Assembly: GCF_002238045.1 (NCBI RefSeq)
Contig: NZ_NBYO01000003.1
Span: 124,001-188,000, forward strand
DNA from: Notoacmeibacter marinus
Lineage (GTDB): Bacteria > Pseudomonadota > Alphaproteobacteria > Rhizobiales > Rhizobiaceae
Length of the DNA: 64,000 bases
Direction of reading: 5' to 3'
Shown here: positions 8,235-15,925 of the stretch, in pieces
Position numbering within the stretch: position 1 is the stretch's first letter
Layout: every line of letters begins with the position of its first letter
The notes under the pieces: model-generated
Databases searched by the model: none
What the model was told of the DNA's origin: nothing
The model's input: only the letters and a program-made list of their open reading frames with translations
Made by a program: the position numbers and the translations under genes

Positions 8235-8897
8235 ATGCTTCAATCCCGCCTTATCGGCCGACAGCATTTGAAATCGATGATCCGAACCACTGCGAAGATG
8301 GCGGATGGCCGATCGAAGAAAGATGCGCAGCGGGGATTGATCGACGCGGCGCGGAGGACACGGACAGCCAGTGCCCGGGCCGTGAAGAAGCAGGCGGGTT
8401 TCAAGCGATACGGTGACGTTCGCGAAGCGATCTTCACTCGGAACGTCAGCCCGCTTGTTGTCGAAATCGGATCTGTGCAAGGCGGGCAGCCCGTCGAAGA
8501 ATACAAGGGGCTGCGGTCGATGAAAGCGGGCGGTGCCGCTGCCCGCCGGATCGGCGGCGACGACACCGGCAATGTCCGATCAGGTGTCTGGAACAACCCC
8601 AGGGTATTCAAGCGATCCTTCGCAGCCAACGGCGGGTTCTTTGCGGTCCTGCCTGGACAGAGCAAGCGCGCCCCCCGCGTTCTGTGGACTTATGGGAGCA
8701 AGCCCGACCAGCCGCGCGATAGCGGTGGTCGGTTCGCTTCATCCGGTCGGACCTATGGCCCGGTCCGCCGACTACTCGGTCCCGCTGTGAACAAGGAACT
8801 GGTCAAAGATGACTCGTTGCGGACCTTTCGGAAGACCACCGGGCGCGAGCTCAAGTTACAGGTCGGCAAGCGCATGTCGAAGCTGATGCGCTTCTGA
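8235..8897 (+). CDS. Phage minor tail protein, gpZ-like
   Basis: The product (220 residues) is basic and resembles the lambda gpZ-like minor tail protein family: an N-terminal stretch rich in Arg, Ala and Lys (AQRGLIDAARRTRTASARAVKKQAG), a central beta-rich part with VSPLVVEIGS, and the C-terminal pattern RRLLGPAVNKELVKDD followed by a long helix. gpZ proteins act near the head-tail junction or tail completion in siphophages. The start at 8235 is preceded by AGGGGA at about 8 bases. It converges on the tape measure gene, with a possible terminator between them. The assignment rests on pattern and context, so it is moderate. Confidence 0.5.
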   Translation: MLQSRLIGRQHLKSMIRTTAKMADGRSKKDAQRGLIDAARRTRTASARAVKKQAGFKRYGDVREAIFTRNVSPLVVEIGSVQGGQPVEEYKGLRSMKAGGAAARRIGGDDTGNVRSGVWNNPRVFKRSFAANGGFFAVLPGQSKRAPRVLWTYGSKPDQPRDSGGRFASSGRTYGPVRRLLGPAVNKELVKDDSLRTFRKTTGRELKLQVGKRMSKLMRF

Positions 8898-8916
8898 TCG
8901 AGATCATCAAGCGTGA

Positions 8917-8975
8917 AGGTCGGCACATGGAAGCGGAACGGTCCGAGACCTACCAGCATGCCGACCTCCGTTTTT
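8917..8975 (+). terminator. Possible terminator between convergent tail genes
   Basis: Arms AGGTCGGCA (8917-8925) and TGCCGACCT (8959-8967) pair perfectly across a 33-base loop, followed by TTTTT at 8971-8975 on the plus strand. The long loop weakens the call. It lies between the convergent gpZ-like and tape measure genes. Confidence 0.35.
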
Positions 8976-8977
8976 GT

Positions 8978-11653
8978 TCAGACCATTGGACGGCCTTGCA
9001 TTGAGATTTGACGCGAGCGCGTCAGTTTCCGGCCCAACCGGTCGAAGGCGTTCTCCAGCTCGCGGCGTGCCGCTACCGCGGCGGCTTGTGGGTCGGAGAC
9101 GCCGTGGATTGTAATCGGTGCATTGAGGCTGATGCCTATGCCCGAGACACCACCAGCGCTGCGCTGCTGTCCCCTGAGCCTGTGATTGGGCAGAACGTAA
9201 CTGTTCCGACCGAAGACCGCGATCTCCGGACCCTTCTCACCGACCAGATAAGGCAGGCCGGCGCGCACTGGCCCCCCTGATGCACGCCGGCCCTCGACGC
9301 CACCCTGCCCCGTCGTGGCCGAGCCACTTCCGTTGAGGTAGCGCCATAGCTGTGCTGCCTTGGATAGGGCAGCATCGATGGAGGATGTGTTCACCTGGGG
9401 TGTCGCCTCAACCGAAAGCGAAGACTGCATCTTCGCGCCGGCGGAGACGGCTTCGGACTCGACGCGCTTTAGATCGCTCGTGTCGACTTCAGCTTTCGTC
9501 TTGTACTGCTCCCGCCATTCGGCTGCCGCCCGCTTGGCCCACGAATCGCCAGTGCTGGCATGACTTCCGCCATGCCGACGCTGATCGTCGCTCATGGAAT
9601 AGCGAGCCGCGGATGCCTGCGCTGGCTGGTTGCCGGGGATCGCCGCGTGGATCCTTGCCAGCGATTCGTTCGACCTCTGAATCATCGCCACGAAATCGCT
9701 CATTGCCTCGTCTGCCGGCTTGACAGCTTTGGCAATCGGACTTGGTTCACGGGATTTTGCGGGAGCGACTATGCGAGCAATGTCCTTGACCGCCTTCGGA
9801 TTGCGGGCCGGCAAGGGGATATTCACGATCGGGCCGGACGGTGCTGCCTGCCTGGCGCGGGGTCCGCCGTCGAGTGAGGCGGGATGTCCTTTCGCGATGC
9901 TGCGGCCTTCGATGGCTCTCGCTGAACGCATCTGCCCGCCATCCGGATCGCCGAAGACGAGCCGGCCGACCGGCGAGTTCCGCACCGTTTTCACGGCTGG
10001 CGCGTTCCAGAGCGTGTCGCCAGCCTGTCTGCCGGCTTCTTCAACGGCTACCCTGGCCTCAGAAAGAGTTCCTTCGCCGGTGGCGAAATCCTTGATTGCA
10101 TCGATGGCGCCGATCGTCTTGGCCCAAGTATTCATGACATCCGCCAGTGTCCGGCCAACGTTTTCGAGGTCCGCGATTCCGCCCTTCCCGCCGGCCTCAC
10201 CGATCAGATTTTTGATCTGTGCGCTGATCTCGCCGATCGCACTTCGCGCTTCTTCGAAGGCCGTCAGATCGATCTCCGCCTTGAAGGTAGACAGACCGCC
10301 ATCAATCATGTCGACTAGGTTTTGCGCTTCACGCAAGCCGGCGTTGAGGGCTGGCAAACCCATCGAACCGACATCGATGACAAGGGCCGCCAACTGGCGT
10401 TTCAGGATGTCGAGTTGCGCTTGGGTCGATCGCAGCTTGAGCGCGGCCGTACGGTCCAGATTGCCGAGCCACGCGCCTTCGTTCTTTGCCAGGCGAAGCC
10501 GCTCGCGAACCTTGTCGAGACCTTCGACCAGGCGCTGAGCGATGTCGGCATGCTCGAGCCCGAAGAGATCGGAGGCCACGCCGGATCGGGTGGCCTTGTC
10601 CAGCTTGCCGAGCCTGTCGAGAAGATCGACCAGCGCTTCGTCCGCATCCTCAGAAACGAGCTTCTGCCATTCATCCGTCGATTTGTAGAGTTTGCTGAAT
10701 GCATCCTGTGCCCTTTCGGAAAGACCGTCCGGGTTGGCGAGCTTCGTTAAGATCGCGTTCATCGCCGTGCCGGCTTCGGCCGATTTGACGCCGATATCCA
10801 CGAGCGCGGTTCCGATCGCTGCGCTCTCTTCAGCGGCGAGCCCGAAGATTTTCCCCTGAGCGCCGGCGCGGAGCATGAAGTCGAGAATGTCGCGGGCAGA
10901 ACTTGTGCCCGCATCCTCAAGAGCGTTGGTCAGATCTAGGAACCGCTCGGCATTCTTGAGAGCGACGAGGCCAGCGCCGTCGAGCTTGGACATGGTGTCG
11001 CCGAGTGCTTCGCCGGTCATGTCGAGCGCCGGCGCACCCTTCGACACAACGCGAACGAAAGCGGCCATCTCGTCGAGCGGAATGCCAGCGGCAGCGGCGC
11101 GCTCGAATCCACCGAGAATATCGCCCATGGACGAGCCGACCGTCCGGTCTTTCGCGATCGACATGATGCTGGCACGGACGGATTTCATCTGCTCGTCCGT
11201 CGCGCCTGCCTTCTGTTGAACCCCTGTCAATGCGGTTTCGAAATCTATCGCGGCGTTGGCGACCTTCACCACGCTGTAGCCGGTACCGAGTGCGCCCAGG
11301 GCCGGCCCGCTGATGCCGGTGATTGCCGCGGGCGAGGCAGAGCGCCAGGCGTTGCGCATCGAGGTCGCCCTGCGAGCGTCAGCCGCGACAATCTTTCTGG
11401 ACGACGTTTCATAGGATCGGCTGAATCTGGCGACAGAGCGGGAGGCGTCGTGCGTGGGTCCTGTCACCATCCCGGCCGATCGCGCCACCCCGGCAAGTCC
11501 TCTCTGCGCTTTGCCCGCAGGTCCACGCCTGCCGCCGATATGACCAAGCTGTCGGTCGAGCCCTGTGAGGGACGCTTTCGTTTTGCCGGCTGGGCCGGAG
11601 ACCAGGTCGACAAGCCGGAGGATCAATTTCATTTCCTGGGAGTTCACGGCCAT
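8978..11653 (-). CDS. Phage tail tape measure protein, TP901 family
   Basis: The product has 891 residues. Residues from about 100 to 310 match the TP901 tape measure core: FETALTGVQQKAGATDEQM, MGDILGGFERAAAAGIPLDE, and GTAMNAILTKLA. Long Ala-rich helical regions follow. The C-terminus has the usual tape measure ending (GGPVRAGLPYLVGEKGPEIA, SYVLPNH). Tape measure proteins set siphophage tail length and can enter the host at infection. I chose the ATG at 11653, after GGAAGG, over a start 29 codons upstream that would cross the inverted repeat. It is the only large minus-strand gene of the element. No tail tube, chaperone or baseplate genes accompany it, which is unusual. Confidence 0.85.
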   Translation of the reverse strand: MAVNSQEMKLILRLVDLVSGPAGKTKASLTGLDRQLGHIGGRRGPAGKAQRGLAGVARSAGMVTGPTHDASRSVARFSRSYETSSRKIVAADARRATSMRNAWRSASPAAITGISGPALGALGTGYSVVKVANAAIDFETALTGVQQKAGATDEQMKSVRASIMSIAKDRTVGSSMGDILGGFERAAAAGIPLDEMAAFVRVVSKGAPALDMTGEALGDTMSKLDGAGLVALKNAERFLDLTNALEDAGTSSARDILDFMLRAGAQGKIFGLAAEESAAIGTALVDIGVKSAEAGTAMNAILTKLANPDGLSERAQDAFSKLYKSTDEWQKLVSEDADEALVDLLDRLGKLDKATRSGVASDLFGLEHADIAQRLVEGLDKVRERLRLAKNEGAWLGNLDRTAALKLRSTQAQLDILKRQLAALVIDVGSMGLPALNAGLREAQNLVDMIDGGLSTFKAEIDLTAFEEARSAIGEISAQIKNLIGEAGGKGGIADLENVGRTLADVMNTWAKTIGAIDAIKDFATGEGTLSEARVAVEEAGRQAGDTLWNAPAVKTVRNSPVGRLVFGDPDGGQMRSARAIEGRSIAKGHPASLDGGPRARQAAPSGPIVNIPLPARNPKAVKDIARIVAPAKSREPSPIAKAVKPADEAMSDFVAMIQRSNESLARIHAAIPGNQPAQASAARYSMSDDQRRHGGSHASTGDSWAKRAAAEWREQYKTKAEVDTSDLKRVESEAVSAGAKMQSSLSVEATPQVNTSSIDAALSKAAQLWRYLNGSGSATTGQGGVEGRRASGGPVRAGLPYLVGEKGPEIAVFGRNSYVLPNHRLRGQQRSAGGVSGIGISLNAPITIHGVSDPQAAAVAARRELENAFDRLGRKLTRSRQISMQGRPMV

Positions 11654-11682
11654 GCGCTTGCCTTCCAATTTGAAGTGTGTAT

Positions 11683-11719
11683 TTTCATGACCTACATTAT
11701 ATGCCTGTAGGTCATGAAA
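11683..11719. promoter_or_regulatory. 14-bp inverted repeat between divergent tape measure and regulator genes (candidate operator)
   Basis: Perfect arms TTTCATGACCTACA (11683-11696) and TGTAGGTCATGAAA (11706-11719) flank a 9-bp AT-rich centre. The right arm reaches the likely start codon of the MerR-like regulator, and the left arm lies about 30 bases upstream of the tape measure start. The position suggests an operator through which the regulator controls itself and the tail gene. The RNA of either strand could also fold into a strong stem. Confidence 0.6.
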
Positions 11720-12177
11720 TGCAGCAACAGTTTTCAGCACGCGAAGTCGAGTTGATCCTCCCTACCAACCGTGAATCTCTCAGGGAGCGGGCGAAGCAAC
11801 TGCCGGTTACGAGAGCTTCCGCGAAGGGCAAGCGTACGACCTACACGCTCAAAGATTTGGCCGTGTTCTGGATCGCTCAGAAGCTCAGTGAACGTGGCCT
11901 CACGACGCCTGTCGCGATCGACATGGCAGTTTCTGCTGAGAAGCACTTCATCCAAGTTATGGTGGACGACGAGTCCGGCACACGCTGGTGGATGACGTGC
12001 GCGCTCCAGCCCGACAAGATGGGCAGATACGATGTTGCGATCACCAGCAACACTGTCGAAGCTCTCACCGTGGTCGAGCACCACCCCGGCGCGGCGGTGA
12101 TCTCGCTTACCGATCTGCTGAAAGAGCTCTTCGCTCGAATCCTTGCCCACGAGGAGGCGAAGAATGCAAAGCGATAA
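11719..12177 (+). CDS. MerR-like DNA-binding regulator
   Basis: The protein has 152 residues from the ATG at 11719; in-frame ATGs at 11677 and 11701 lie inside or before the inverted repeat and lack a ribosome binding site. Residues about 1-60 resemble a MerR-type winged helix (FSAREVELILP, then RTTYTLKDLAVFWIAQKL). The C-terminal part (HFIQVMVDDESGTRWWMTCAL) is not recognised and could be a ligand or oligomerisation domain. It is divergent from the tape measure gene across the 14-bp inverted repeat and starts a plus-strand run that leads into the capsid gene. An activator or repressor of late genes is the likely role, but this is inference. Confidence 0.55.
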   Translation: MQQQFSAREVELILPTNRESLRERAKQLPVTRASAKGKRTTYTLKDLAVFWIAQKLSERGLTTPVAIDMAVSAEKHFIQVMVDDESGTRWWMTCALQPDKMGRYDVAITSNTVEALTVVEHHPGAAVISLTDLLKELFARILAHEEAKNAKR

Positions 12178-12379
12178 CAGCAACAGCAATCTCTTCTTGC
12201 TCGCGGACGGGACAATGGTCATCGTGGTCGATGGCGAAACAGCCAGCTGCGACATGGACGCCGATGGCATGCGCCGGCTTGCCGGCGCTCTCGCCTTCGG
12301 TGCCGACTTCATCGAACGCGGCGAGAAAATCCCCGGCCTACCCGATATCCCGAAAATCGGAGGAGCCGGCGATGGCTGA
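12164..12379 (+). CDS. Small hypothetical protein, first of two related copies
   Basis: This 71-residue protein starts at the ATG behind GAGGAGG, overlapping the end of the regulator gene by 14 bases. Its core reads LLADGTMVIVVDGETASCDM, then a helix (DGMRRLAGALAFGADFIERG). The following gene encodes the same layout: ADG-x-V, a short beta segment, then RRLA-x2-L and AD(F/Y)-x-E-x-G. The two probably arose by duplication. The function is unknown. Their place directly before the capsid gene would suit small scaffold-like or accessory head proteins, but nothing in the sequence proves this. Confidence 0.65.
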   Translation: MQSDNSNSNLFLLADGTMVIVVDGETASCDMDADGMRRLAGALAFGADFIERGEKIPGLPDIPKIGGAGDG

Positions 12380-12578
12380 CCCTCAAGGCCTCATCATCTG
12401 CGCCGACGGCGAACTCGTCGCCCAAGGTCCGGACGGATCGATCGTGATGGAGTTCACGACCGATGAATTGCGCAGGCTTGCCGATGAGTTGCGCAAAGCG
12501 GCCGATTATCTCGAGGAAGGATTTCAAACCGGCGGACCGGTCATCGATATCCTTTCGATCCGAGCAGGACACTGCTGA
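12372..12578 (+). CDS. Small hypothetical protein, second of two related copies
   Basis: This 68-residue protein starts at ATG 12372, behind GGAGG with good spacing, and overlaps the previous gene by 8 bases. Its core is ICADGELVAQGPDGSIVMEF, then a helix (DELRRLADELRKAADYLEEG), matching the layout of the 12164-12379 product. Its TGA overlaps the ATG of the protease-capsid gene by one base, so translation is probably coupled to capsid synthesis. The function is unknown. Acidic helical character is compatible with an adaptor, but I would not go further than that. Confidence 0.65.
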   Translation: MADPQGLIICADGELVAQGPDGSIVMEFTTDELRRLADELRKAADYLEEGFQTGGPVIDILSIRAGHC

Positions 12579-14473
12579 TGCCTGAAGCTGAGACCTTCCA
12601 TCGCGATCTTCCGAGGCCGCGCATATCCAGCTTCGACCCCGACAAGCGGACGGTGGAAGTGTGCTGGGCCGCTGCCGAGAAAGTGAAGAGGCACGACTAC
12701 CGCGCCGGCGGCGCCTACCTCGAGGAACTGGTCGTCTCCGCCGACGCCGTTGAGTCGGGTCGGCTGGATACCGGAGCCGTCAGTCTGGTCGACACGCATT
12801 CGACTTATTCAATGGCTGACCGCGCCGGCGTCGTGGTGGCCGGCTCGGTTCGCTACGCCAATGGCAAGGCGTATGCCACCGTAAAGCTGTCCAGGCATGG
12901 CTTGGGCCAACGCCTTGCCGATGACCTCGCCGACGACATGCCTTTCCCCGTATCCGTCGGATACCGCATCCTCGCCTATGAGGAAGTGGATGCCGTCGAT
13001 GACGGCCAATTGCCAACGCGGCGGATCACCCGTTGGGAGCCCCTCGAACTGACGGCATGCCCTGTGCAGGCCGATCCGCAAGCGCACTCGCGCTCGTTCA
13101 ACGACAAGGAGGGCCAAATGGCCGATCAGCAAGACGCGGCCGCACGATCGGCCGTCGAAAACTCGCCGCCGCGACCGACGGTCGCGCGTCAAAACCGCAC
13201 TGCCGAGATCATCGCGACATGCCGGCAGTTCAACATCCAGGATGAAACTTTCATCGCTCAACACATCACCGCGCAGTCAAGCGATAGCGCCCTGCGAAAC
13301 GCTATCCTAGACAGCGTGGTGGACCGGCAGGAAGCATCTCCGACCTTCCCGATCGTGGAGACTCGCGAGATGCAAACTGACCTGAGCGATCGCGGGGGCG
13401 TTTTTCAAGCACGTCAGGAAGCGATTGCGTGCCGAATGACTGGCGAGCGTCCTTCGGATGTAGCTCGCCAGTTTATGGAAACACCGCTCATCGATCATGC
13501 TCGAGCGATGGTCGAAAGTGACGGTCGTCGTGTTTCGATTTGGTCTCGCGACGAAGTTCTGCAGCGCGCCATGCACACAACCAGCGACTTCCCGCTACTG
13601 CTACAGAGCAGCGCCGAACGGGTCCTTCTCCAGGAATATGAGCGCGCGCGATCGCCGATCCGCGATGTTCTGACGCGACAGATGACACGTCCCGATTTTC
13701 GTCCGCAGCAGCGCGTGCGGATTACGGACATGGGCGAGCTGAAAAAAGTGAATGAGCACGGCGAGATTAAATCCACGACCCGAGGCGAAGTCGGATCGAC
13801 GCTCTATCCGCTCGACGAATATGGCCGCATCTTCAGTCTGACACGAAAAGCCATCATTAACGACGATCTTGGAGCGCTCTCTGACTTCTCGAGACATGCT
13901 GGCCGGGCCACGGCGGACACTGAAAACCAAATCATGTTCGATCTCTTCACCGCCAACGACGGTGCCGGACCGATCAATCCGGAGACCGGGCAGACCCTCT
14001 TCCATGCCGAGCACGGCAATTTGGGATCGGCCGTGGCGCTTTCGACCGAAGCAATCGGCGGCGCACGAGCGACAATGCGTCAGCAGAGAGGCAACCCCAA
14101 CGGCGATGGACGGCGATCATTCATCAACGTCCAACCCAAATATCTTGTTGTCGGGCCGCTGCTGGAGACACTGGCCGAACAGATCCTCGCGACAATCTAC
14201 CCACCGACCGTCAATGACGCGAACGTCTTCTCGAAACGACTAGAGCTTCTGGTCGAGCCGCGAATCGAGGACCACCGCTGGTATCTCTTCGCCGATCCTG
14301 CCATCAACCGGGTGCTCGAATGCAGCTACCTTGCTGGGTCTGAGGGTCCAAAGGTTGCGACACAAGATGGCTTTGAAGTAACCGGAGTACGCTTCCGCGT
14401 CCTCCTGGACTTTGGCGCTGGAGCTGTCGACTACCACGGGGCATATCGCAACCCGGGCCTGGCGCCTTCCTAA
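12578..14473 (+). CDS. Prohead protease / Mu gpT-like major capsid fusion protein
   Basis: The product has 631 residues. The N-terminal part (about 1-175) fits an HK97-type prohead protease, with H74 in VDTHSTYSMADRAG and S126 in FPVSVGYRI as likely catalytic residues. Residues 180-290 are hydrophilic and scaffold-like. The C-terminal half resembles Mu gpT-type capsid proteins (RIFSLTRKAIINDDLGALSD; LFHAEHGNL). A strong Shine-Dalgarno and in-frame ATG at 13118 (residue 181) could give a separate 451-residue scaffold-capsid product. The fusion would deliver protease into the procapsid in cis. It is the main structural gene of the element. No terminase or portal gene lies near it. Confidence 0.85.
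   Translation: MPEAETFHRDLPRPRISSFDPDKRTVEVCWAAAEKVKRHDYRAGGAYLEELVVSADAVESGRLDTGAVSLVDTHSTYSMADRAGVVVAGSVRYANGKAYATVKLSRHGLGQRLADDLADDMPFPVSVGYRILAYEEVDAVDDGQLPTRRITRWEPLELTACPVQADPQAHSRSFNDKEGQMADQQDAAARSAVENSPPRPTVARQNRTAEIIATCRQFNIQDETFIAQHITAQSSDSALRNAILDSVVDRQEASPTFPIVETREMQTDLSDRGGVFQARQEAIACRMTGERPSDVARQFMETPLIDHARAMVESDGRRVSIWSRDEVLQRAMHTTSDFPLLLQSSAERVLLQEYERARSPIRDVLTRQMTRPDFRPQQRVRITDMGELKKVNEHGEIKSTTRGEVGSTLYPLDEYGRIFSLTRKAIINDDLGALSDFSRHAGRATADTENQIMFDLFTANDGAGPINPETGQTLFHAEHGNLGSAVALSTEAIGGARATMRQQRGNPNGDGRRSFINVQPKYLVVGPLLETLAEQILATIYPPTVNDANVFSKRLELLVEPRIEDHRWYLFADPAINRVLECSYLAGSEGPKVATQDGFEVTGVRFRVLLDFGAGAVDYHGAYRNPGLAPS
13106..13120 (+). promoter_or_regulatory. Internal ribosome binding site and in-frame start in the protease-capsid gene
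   Basis: AAGGAGGG at 13106-13113 lies 4 bases before ATG 13118, which is in frame at codon 181, exactly between the protease and scaffold regions. Translation here would give a 451-residue protein (MADQQDAAARS...) lacking the protease. The layout resembles lambda C/Nu3 nested genes. Confidence 0.6.
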
Positions 14474-14477
14474 TCGC

Positions 14478-14571
14478 CTGAGCGTCCCCTCACGCTCAGA
14501 CGTTCGAGCGCGTTTTTCACGCTTGTTCACGCGCTCGACCGGCGGCGACGGGTTTCAGCTCCGTCGCCGCC
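14478..14571. other. Three consecutive hairpins after the capsid gene
   Basis: Within 120 bases after the capsid stop are three perfect stems: CTGAGCGT/ACGCTCAG (14478-14499), TCGAGCGCG/CGCGCTCGA (14504-14538) and GGCGGCGACGG/CCGTCGCCGCC (14541-14571). The last is followed by a C-run and TTT. They may terminate or attenuate transcription, protect capsid mRNA, or serve as a DNA signal. The purpose is not known. Confidence 0.6.
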
Positions 14572-14593
14572 CCCCCCTTTCCCGGAGGCGCTT

Positions 14594-14809
14594 ATGGCCC
14601 TGACTGAAATCCGTAAATCGACACTGATCAGCGAATTACCAGAAGAAGACAAGCTCGAAGCAGAGTGCATCGCCTGCGGCCGCAAGAAGCGGACGCCAGT
14701 AAAGAAGCTACCCCCGCGCTTTCGGCACCGCTCAATCGCATACCTCGAGAGCAAGATTACCTGCCGAGAGTGTCGTGCGCCCATGATCATCATCACTGAC
14801 GAGGGCTAA
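14594..14809 (+). CDS. Small zinc-ribbon-like protein
   Basis: This 71-residue protein has two CxxC knuckles (CIACGRKKR and CRECRAPM) separated by a basic stretch (TPVKKLPPRFRHRSIAYLE), a pattern typical of a four-Cys zinc ribbon. It starts at ATG 14594 behind CGGAGG. It lies just after the three-hairpin region and 4 bases before the next gene. DNA or RNA binding is possible, and small zinc-finger proteins are common in phage late regions. I do not recognise the exact family. Confidence 0.65.
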   Translation: MALTEIRKSTLISELPEEDKLEAECIACGRKKRTPVKKLPPRFRHRSIAYLESKITCRECRAPMIIITDEG

Positions 14810-14813
14810 TCAA

Positions 14814-15206
14814 ATGAACCCGTTCGAACGTGCAGAACGCCTCGCCTCGAGACAGATCGACCGCGCATTCGCCGAGCCCTTCACCTTGACGCCAATGGCG
14901 GGCGCCCCTGGCGGCCGTCGGGACGAAGACCCAGAACGGCCGACCGTGACCGGCAAAGGCATCTTCTCAAATCGCACCGCTGAAGCGCCGCTAGAGCTCG
15001 GCAATCGAGATCGTCGTGGAAACGATTTCCGGACGCTGGTTCGCGGCCAGCGGATCACGCTCAGCGTCTATCGGGACGTATTCGAAGACGCCCTGCCGCA
15101 GCAGGGCGATCTCGTCGAGATGACCAATCGATCAAGAACCTATGCCGTCCAGTCGGTCAGCGAGGACGGCGCCAGCCGGATCGTTCTCAGCCTCAGCGAG
15201 CACTGA
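14814..15206 (+). CDS. Hypothetical protein, possible phage head-tail joining protein
   Basis: The product has 130 residues. The N-terminal part reads NPFERAERLASRQIDRAFAE and then LTPMAGAPGGRR. The C-terminal part is predicted beta-rich (DLVEMTNRSRTYAVQSVSED, RIVLSLSEH). The size, N-terminal helix plus beta-barrel-like end, and position shortly after the capsid gene resemble FII/head-tail attachment proteins, but no diagnostic motif is visible. It starts 4 bases after the zinc-ribbon gene. Its 3' end overlaps that of the minus-strand gene at 15193-15516 by 14 bases. Function should be treated as unproven. Confidence 0.55.
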   Translation: MNPFERAERLASRQIDRAFAEPFTLTPMAGAPGGRRDEDPERPTVTGKGIFSNRTAEAPLELGNRDRRGNDFRTLVRGQRITLSVYRDVFEDALPQQGDLVEMTNRSRTYAVQSVSEDGASRIVLSLSEH

Positions 15207-15516
15207 GCACCGGCGATTCCACCTCAGTCAAAGCGACCAAGACTTCTCGGGCCAAACGAACGTCGCTGGTCTCTTCATCGCCAGCCCAATCGTCGTCGGT
15301 GGCCCAGCGCCAGAATGTGGCTTTCAGCTTCAGGATTTCGAGTCGCTCCTCAAAAGGCCCCACAATGGGGCATGTTTCGACCAGCTTTGCGAGCGCGGCC
15401 GCTTCCTGAAAAACGGCCTCACTGGCCGATTCGTCGCCCGTTTCCTCCGCGCGATGAGCCTCCCGATCCAGCATTTCAAGGCGGTTCACGATGGTTTGAA
15501 TCTCGGATGGTGTCAT
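15193..15516 (-). CDS. Hypothetical helical protein, 107 residues
   Basis: The product is acidic and largely helical: TPSEIQTIVNRLEMLDREAH, ASEAVFQEAAALAKLVETC, then RLEILKLKATFWRWATDDDW. A good ribosome binding site (GGAG, 8 bases upstream) supports the ATG at 15516. It converges on the 14814-15206 gene with a 14-base overlap of the 3' ends. I do not recognise it. No membrane segment is visible. It is one of three small minus-strand genes at the right end of the element, a position where accessory or host-interaction genes often sit. Confidence 0.6.
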   Translation of the reverse strand: MTPSEIQTIVNRLEMLDREAHRAEETGDESASEAVFQEAAALAKLVETCPIVGPFEERLEILKLKATFWRWATDDDWAGDEETSDVRLAREVLVALTEVESPVLSAR

Positions 15517-15925
15517 GGTGATCTCCTATATTGTGCAGGAGAATCATCTCACAGCGCAAAGGCGCGCGTCTTGCCCCAAATGGGGGCAGGACAAGAGATG
15601 CCTACCGGCCAACATCCGGCTGTCGAAGCAGTTTTCCCCGCAAATCCCAGAGATATCTTCTGTGAATAACGGGTGTGGCGCGAATTTACACTGATTTTAC
15701 TACCCAAAGCAGCGCGAATAACCCTACCGTAAGGAAGCCAAGGGGCCTGCAGGTGTCCTGACAAGACAATTGATCTGCAGACCCCAAGGCTGGCGCTATG
15801 CCCGCGGGTGGGGGAGTGTTTGCGCACTCCCCCATTCCCGTATCCAACAATGGATAGAAATCGTGTTCACATCAAGCGTGACAGCGAATGTTGTCCACTT
15901 TAGCGTGATTTTCTTTGGCGGTCGG
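15517..15925. other. Non-coding stretch with a GC-rich hairpin
   Basis: No convincing gene is seen in these 409 bases. The main structure is a hairpin at 15809-15834: GGGGGAGTG and CACTCCCCC pair around the loop TTTGCG, extended by one A-T pair, with no T-run. The 11-mer GCCCGCGGGTG at 15800-15810 directly precedes it and also occurs at 8096-8106. It may be a terminator for neither strand and instead a structural or packaging signal. The rest is featureless. Confidence 0.5.

Noticed and set aside
8093-8416. Possible 107-residue gene before the gpZ-like gene
   Set aside because: It crosses the palindrome cluster, overlaps the gpZ-like gene in another frame and lacks a ribosome binding site and recognisable sequence.
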